DNA from: Acidobacteriota bacterium
GTDB lineage: Bacteria; Acidobacteriota; Blastocatellia; Pyrinomonadales; Pyrinomonadaceae
Assembly: GCA_024640445.1 (NCBI GenBank)
Contig: JAHEEZ010000217.1
Location: 1 to 6,044 of the forward strand
Direction: 5' to 3'
DNA: 6,044 nt
How positions within the stretch are numbered: the first letter of the stretch is position 1; every line of letters begins with the position of its first letter. Positions 5,425 through 6,044 of this stretch are shown piece by piece. The notes under the pieces are model-generated. The model was not told the origin of the DNA and did not search any database. It worked only from the letters and a program-made list of their open reading frames with translations. The translations under genes and the position numbers were made by a program.

Positions 5425-6044
5425 ATGATCCTAGTATTTATAGAACACAAAGATTGCGTATTGAACAAGACGTCGCTGGAGGCGATCGCCGCCGCACAAT
5501 CGATCGGTTCGGACCTCGGACTCGATGTCGCTGCGGTGATCCCGTGTGACAAGGACTGCGCCATTGCGCAGGAGATCGCGGGTTACGACATCGCGAAAGT
5601 GATAGTCGCCAGGAATGAGAAGCTGGGCACGTACACGCCGGACGGATACACCGCCGCGTTCGAAGCGGTGATAAAAGCAACGAACGCCGGGTTTGTGGTC
5701 ATGTCGCATACTTATCAGGTCAGGGATTTCTGTCCCAAACTGGCGACCCGGTTCGGACGGGAACTTGTCGGCGACTGCATCAGATACGTCAACAACGGCG
5801 GAAATCTCGTATTCACTCGCAGGATATTCCTCGGGAAATTGGATGCGGACGTCACTCTTGGCGGCGGCGCCCCGCATTTCGTTACGTTTCAATCCGGGGC
5901 CTTCCGTGGGGATGACGCTCGGAAAGGTTCGGCCGCGGTTGAGTCGATGGATGTGGAGATCGGTGAGATCCGGATGAGGCCCGAGGCTCCGTTCCAGGAA
6001 GCCAAGGCTTCAGTCGATCTAACGAAGTCGGAGATCATAGTCGC
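5425..6044 (+). CDS. etfA: Electron transfer flavoprotein subunit alpha, cut by the window end
   Basis: The frame stays open for 206 codons to the last base, so this is the N-terminal two thirds of a protein usually of about 310-330 residues. It begins MILVFIEHKDCVLNKTSLEA, a typical EtfA first strand and helix. The domain I landmarks are VRDFCPKLATRFG (99-111), LVGDCI (114-119) and TFQSGAF (154-160), where many relatives have T-x-RPGAF; the Arg-Pro pair is Gln156-Ser157 here. Residues 198-206 (VDLTKSEIIV) are the entry to the FAD-binding domain, which lies beyond the window. It pairs with EtfB to bind FAD. In-frame stop TAA at 5359 and homology leave 5425 as the only sensible start. Its 123-bp distance from etfB is unusual, since the two genes are often nearly adjacent. 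Confidence 0.93.
   Translation, partial: MILVFIEHKDCVLNKTSLEAIAAAQSIGSDLGLDVAAVIPCDKDCAIAQEIAGYDIAKVIVARNEKLGTYTPDGYTAAFEAVIKATNAGFVVMSHTYQVRDFCPKLATRFGRELVGDCIRYVNNGGNLVFTRRIFLGKLDADVTLGGGAPHFVTFQSGAFRGDDARKGSAAVESMDVEIGEIRMRPEAPFQEAKASVDLTKSEIIV

Noticed and set aside
5355..5549. Plus-strand 64-codon frame starting with TTG after the orphan Shine-Dalgarno sequence
   Set aside because: The start is 16 nt past AGGAGGT, too far for normal initiation; most of the frame overlaps etfA in another phase, and the product resembles nothing. A short leader peptide cannot be excluded, so it is only mentioned in the findings.
5693..5977. Plus-strand 94-codon frame inside etfA
   Set aside because: It is out of phase with the clear EtfA frame that runs to the window end.

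Overview
The window is an ordinary-looking bacterial core-metabolism locus of about 55% GC. All genes are on the + strand and densely packed. It holds a fatty-acid-biosynthesis cluster (yceD/DUF177, rpmF, fabH, fabD, acpP, fabF), followed by the start of an electron-transfer-flavoprotein operon (etfB, then etfA cut off by the window end). There are no RNA genes, CRISPR arrays, insertion sequences or phage genes. The gene set fits a heterotrophic bacterium using type II fatty acid synthesis and acyl-CoA dehydrogenase-type beta-oxidation. The feel of the proteins and the heptad intergenic repeats make me lean to Acidobacteriota (Blastocatellia-like), but this is only a guess.

Layout. Positions 1-95 hold a near-perfect sigma-70 promoter (TTGACA, 16 bp, TATAAT) and a roughly 45-nt leader. 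DUF177 (96-611) and a cysteine-free L32 (674-859) are separated by a 62-bp gap that contains a sizeable hairpin. fabH (880-1857), fabD (1878-2810) and acpP (2829-3068) follow with gaps of 18-20 bp. A structured 118-bp spacer ending in a T7 tract separates acpP from fabF (3187-4428). An 8-bp-stem hairpin overlaps the fabF stop codon and marks the end of the cluster. A second promoter with a TATAAT box (4453-4480) drives etfB (4522-5301). Between etfB and etfA (5425 to the end) lies a 123-bp spacer filled with heptanucleotide repeats in both orientations.

How the genes work together. FabD loads malonyl onto ACP, FabH condenses it with an acyl-CoA primer, and FabF elongates. DUF177 and L32 are traditional companions of this cluster and link ribosome assembly to membrane lipid synthesis. 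EtfAB takes electrons from acyl-CoA dehydrogenases, so the second operon belongs to fatty acid breakdown. The usual cluster members plsX (between rpmF and fabH) and fabG (between fabD and acpP) are missing.

The most interesting non-coding signal is a 22-bp dyad (4478-4499) overlapping the etf -10 box. As I recall the Bacillus subtilis FadR (TetR family) operator, 17 of 18 positions match, which suggests acyl-CoA-responsive repression of etfBA. The second is the heptad array between etfB and etfA, which separates a perfect Shine-Dalgarno sequence from the etfA start codon. I found no evidence of a wholly new multigene system.
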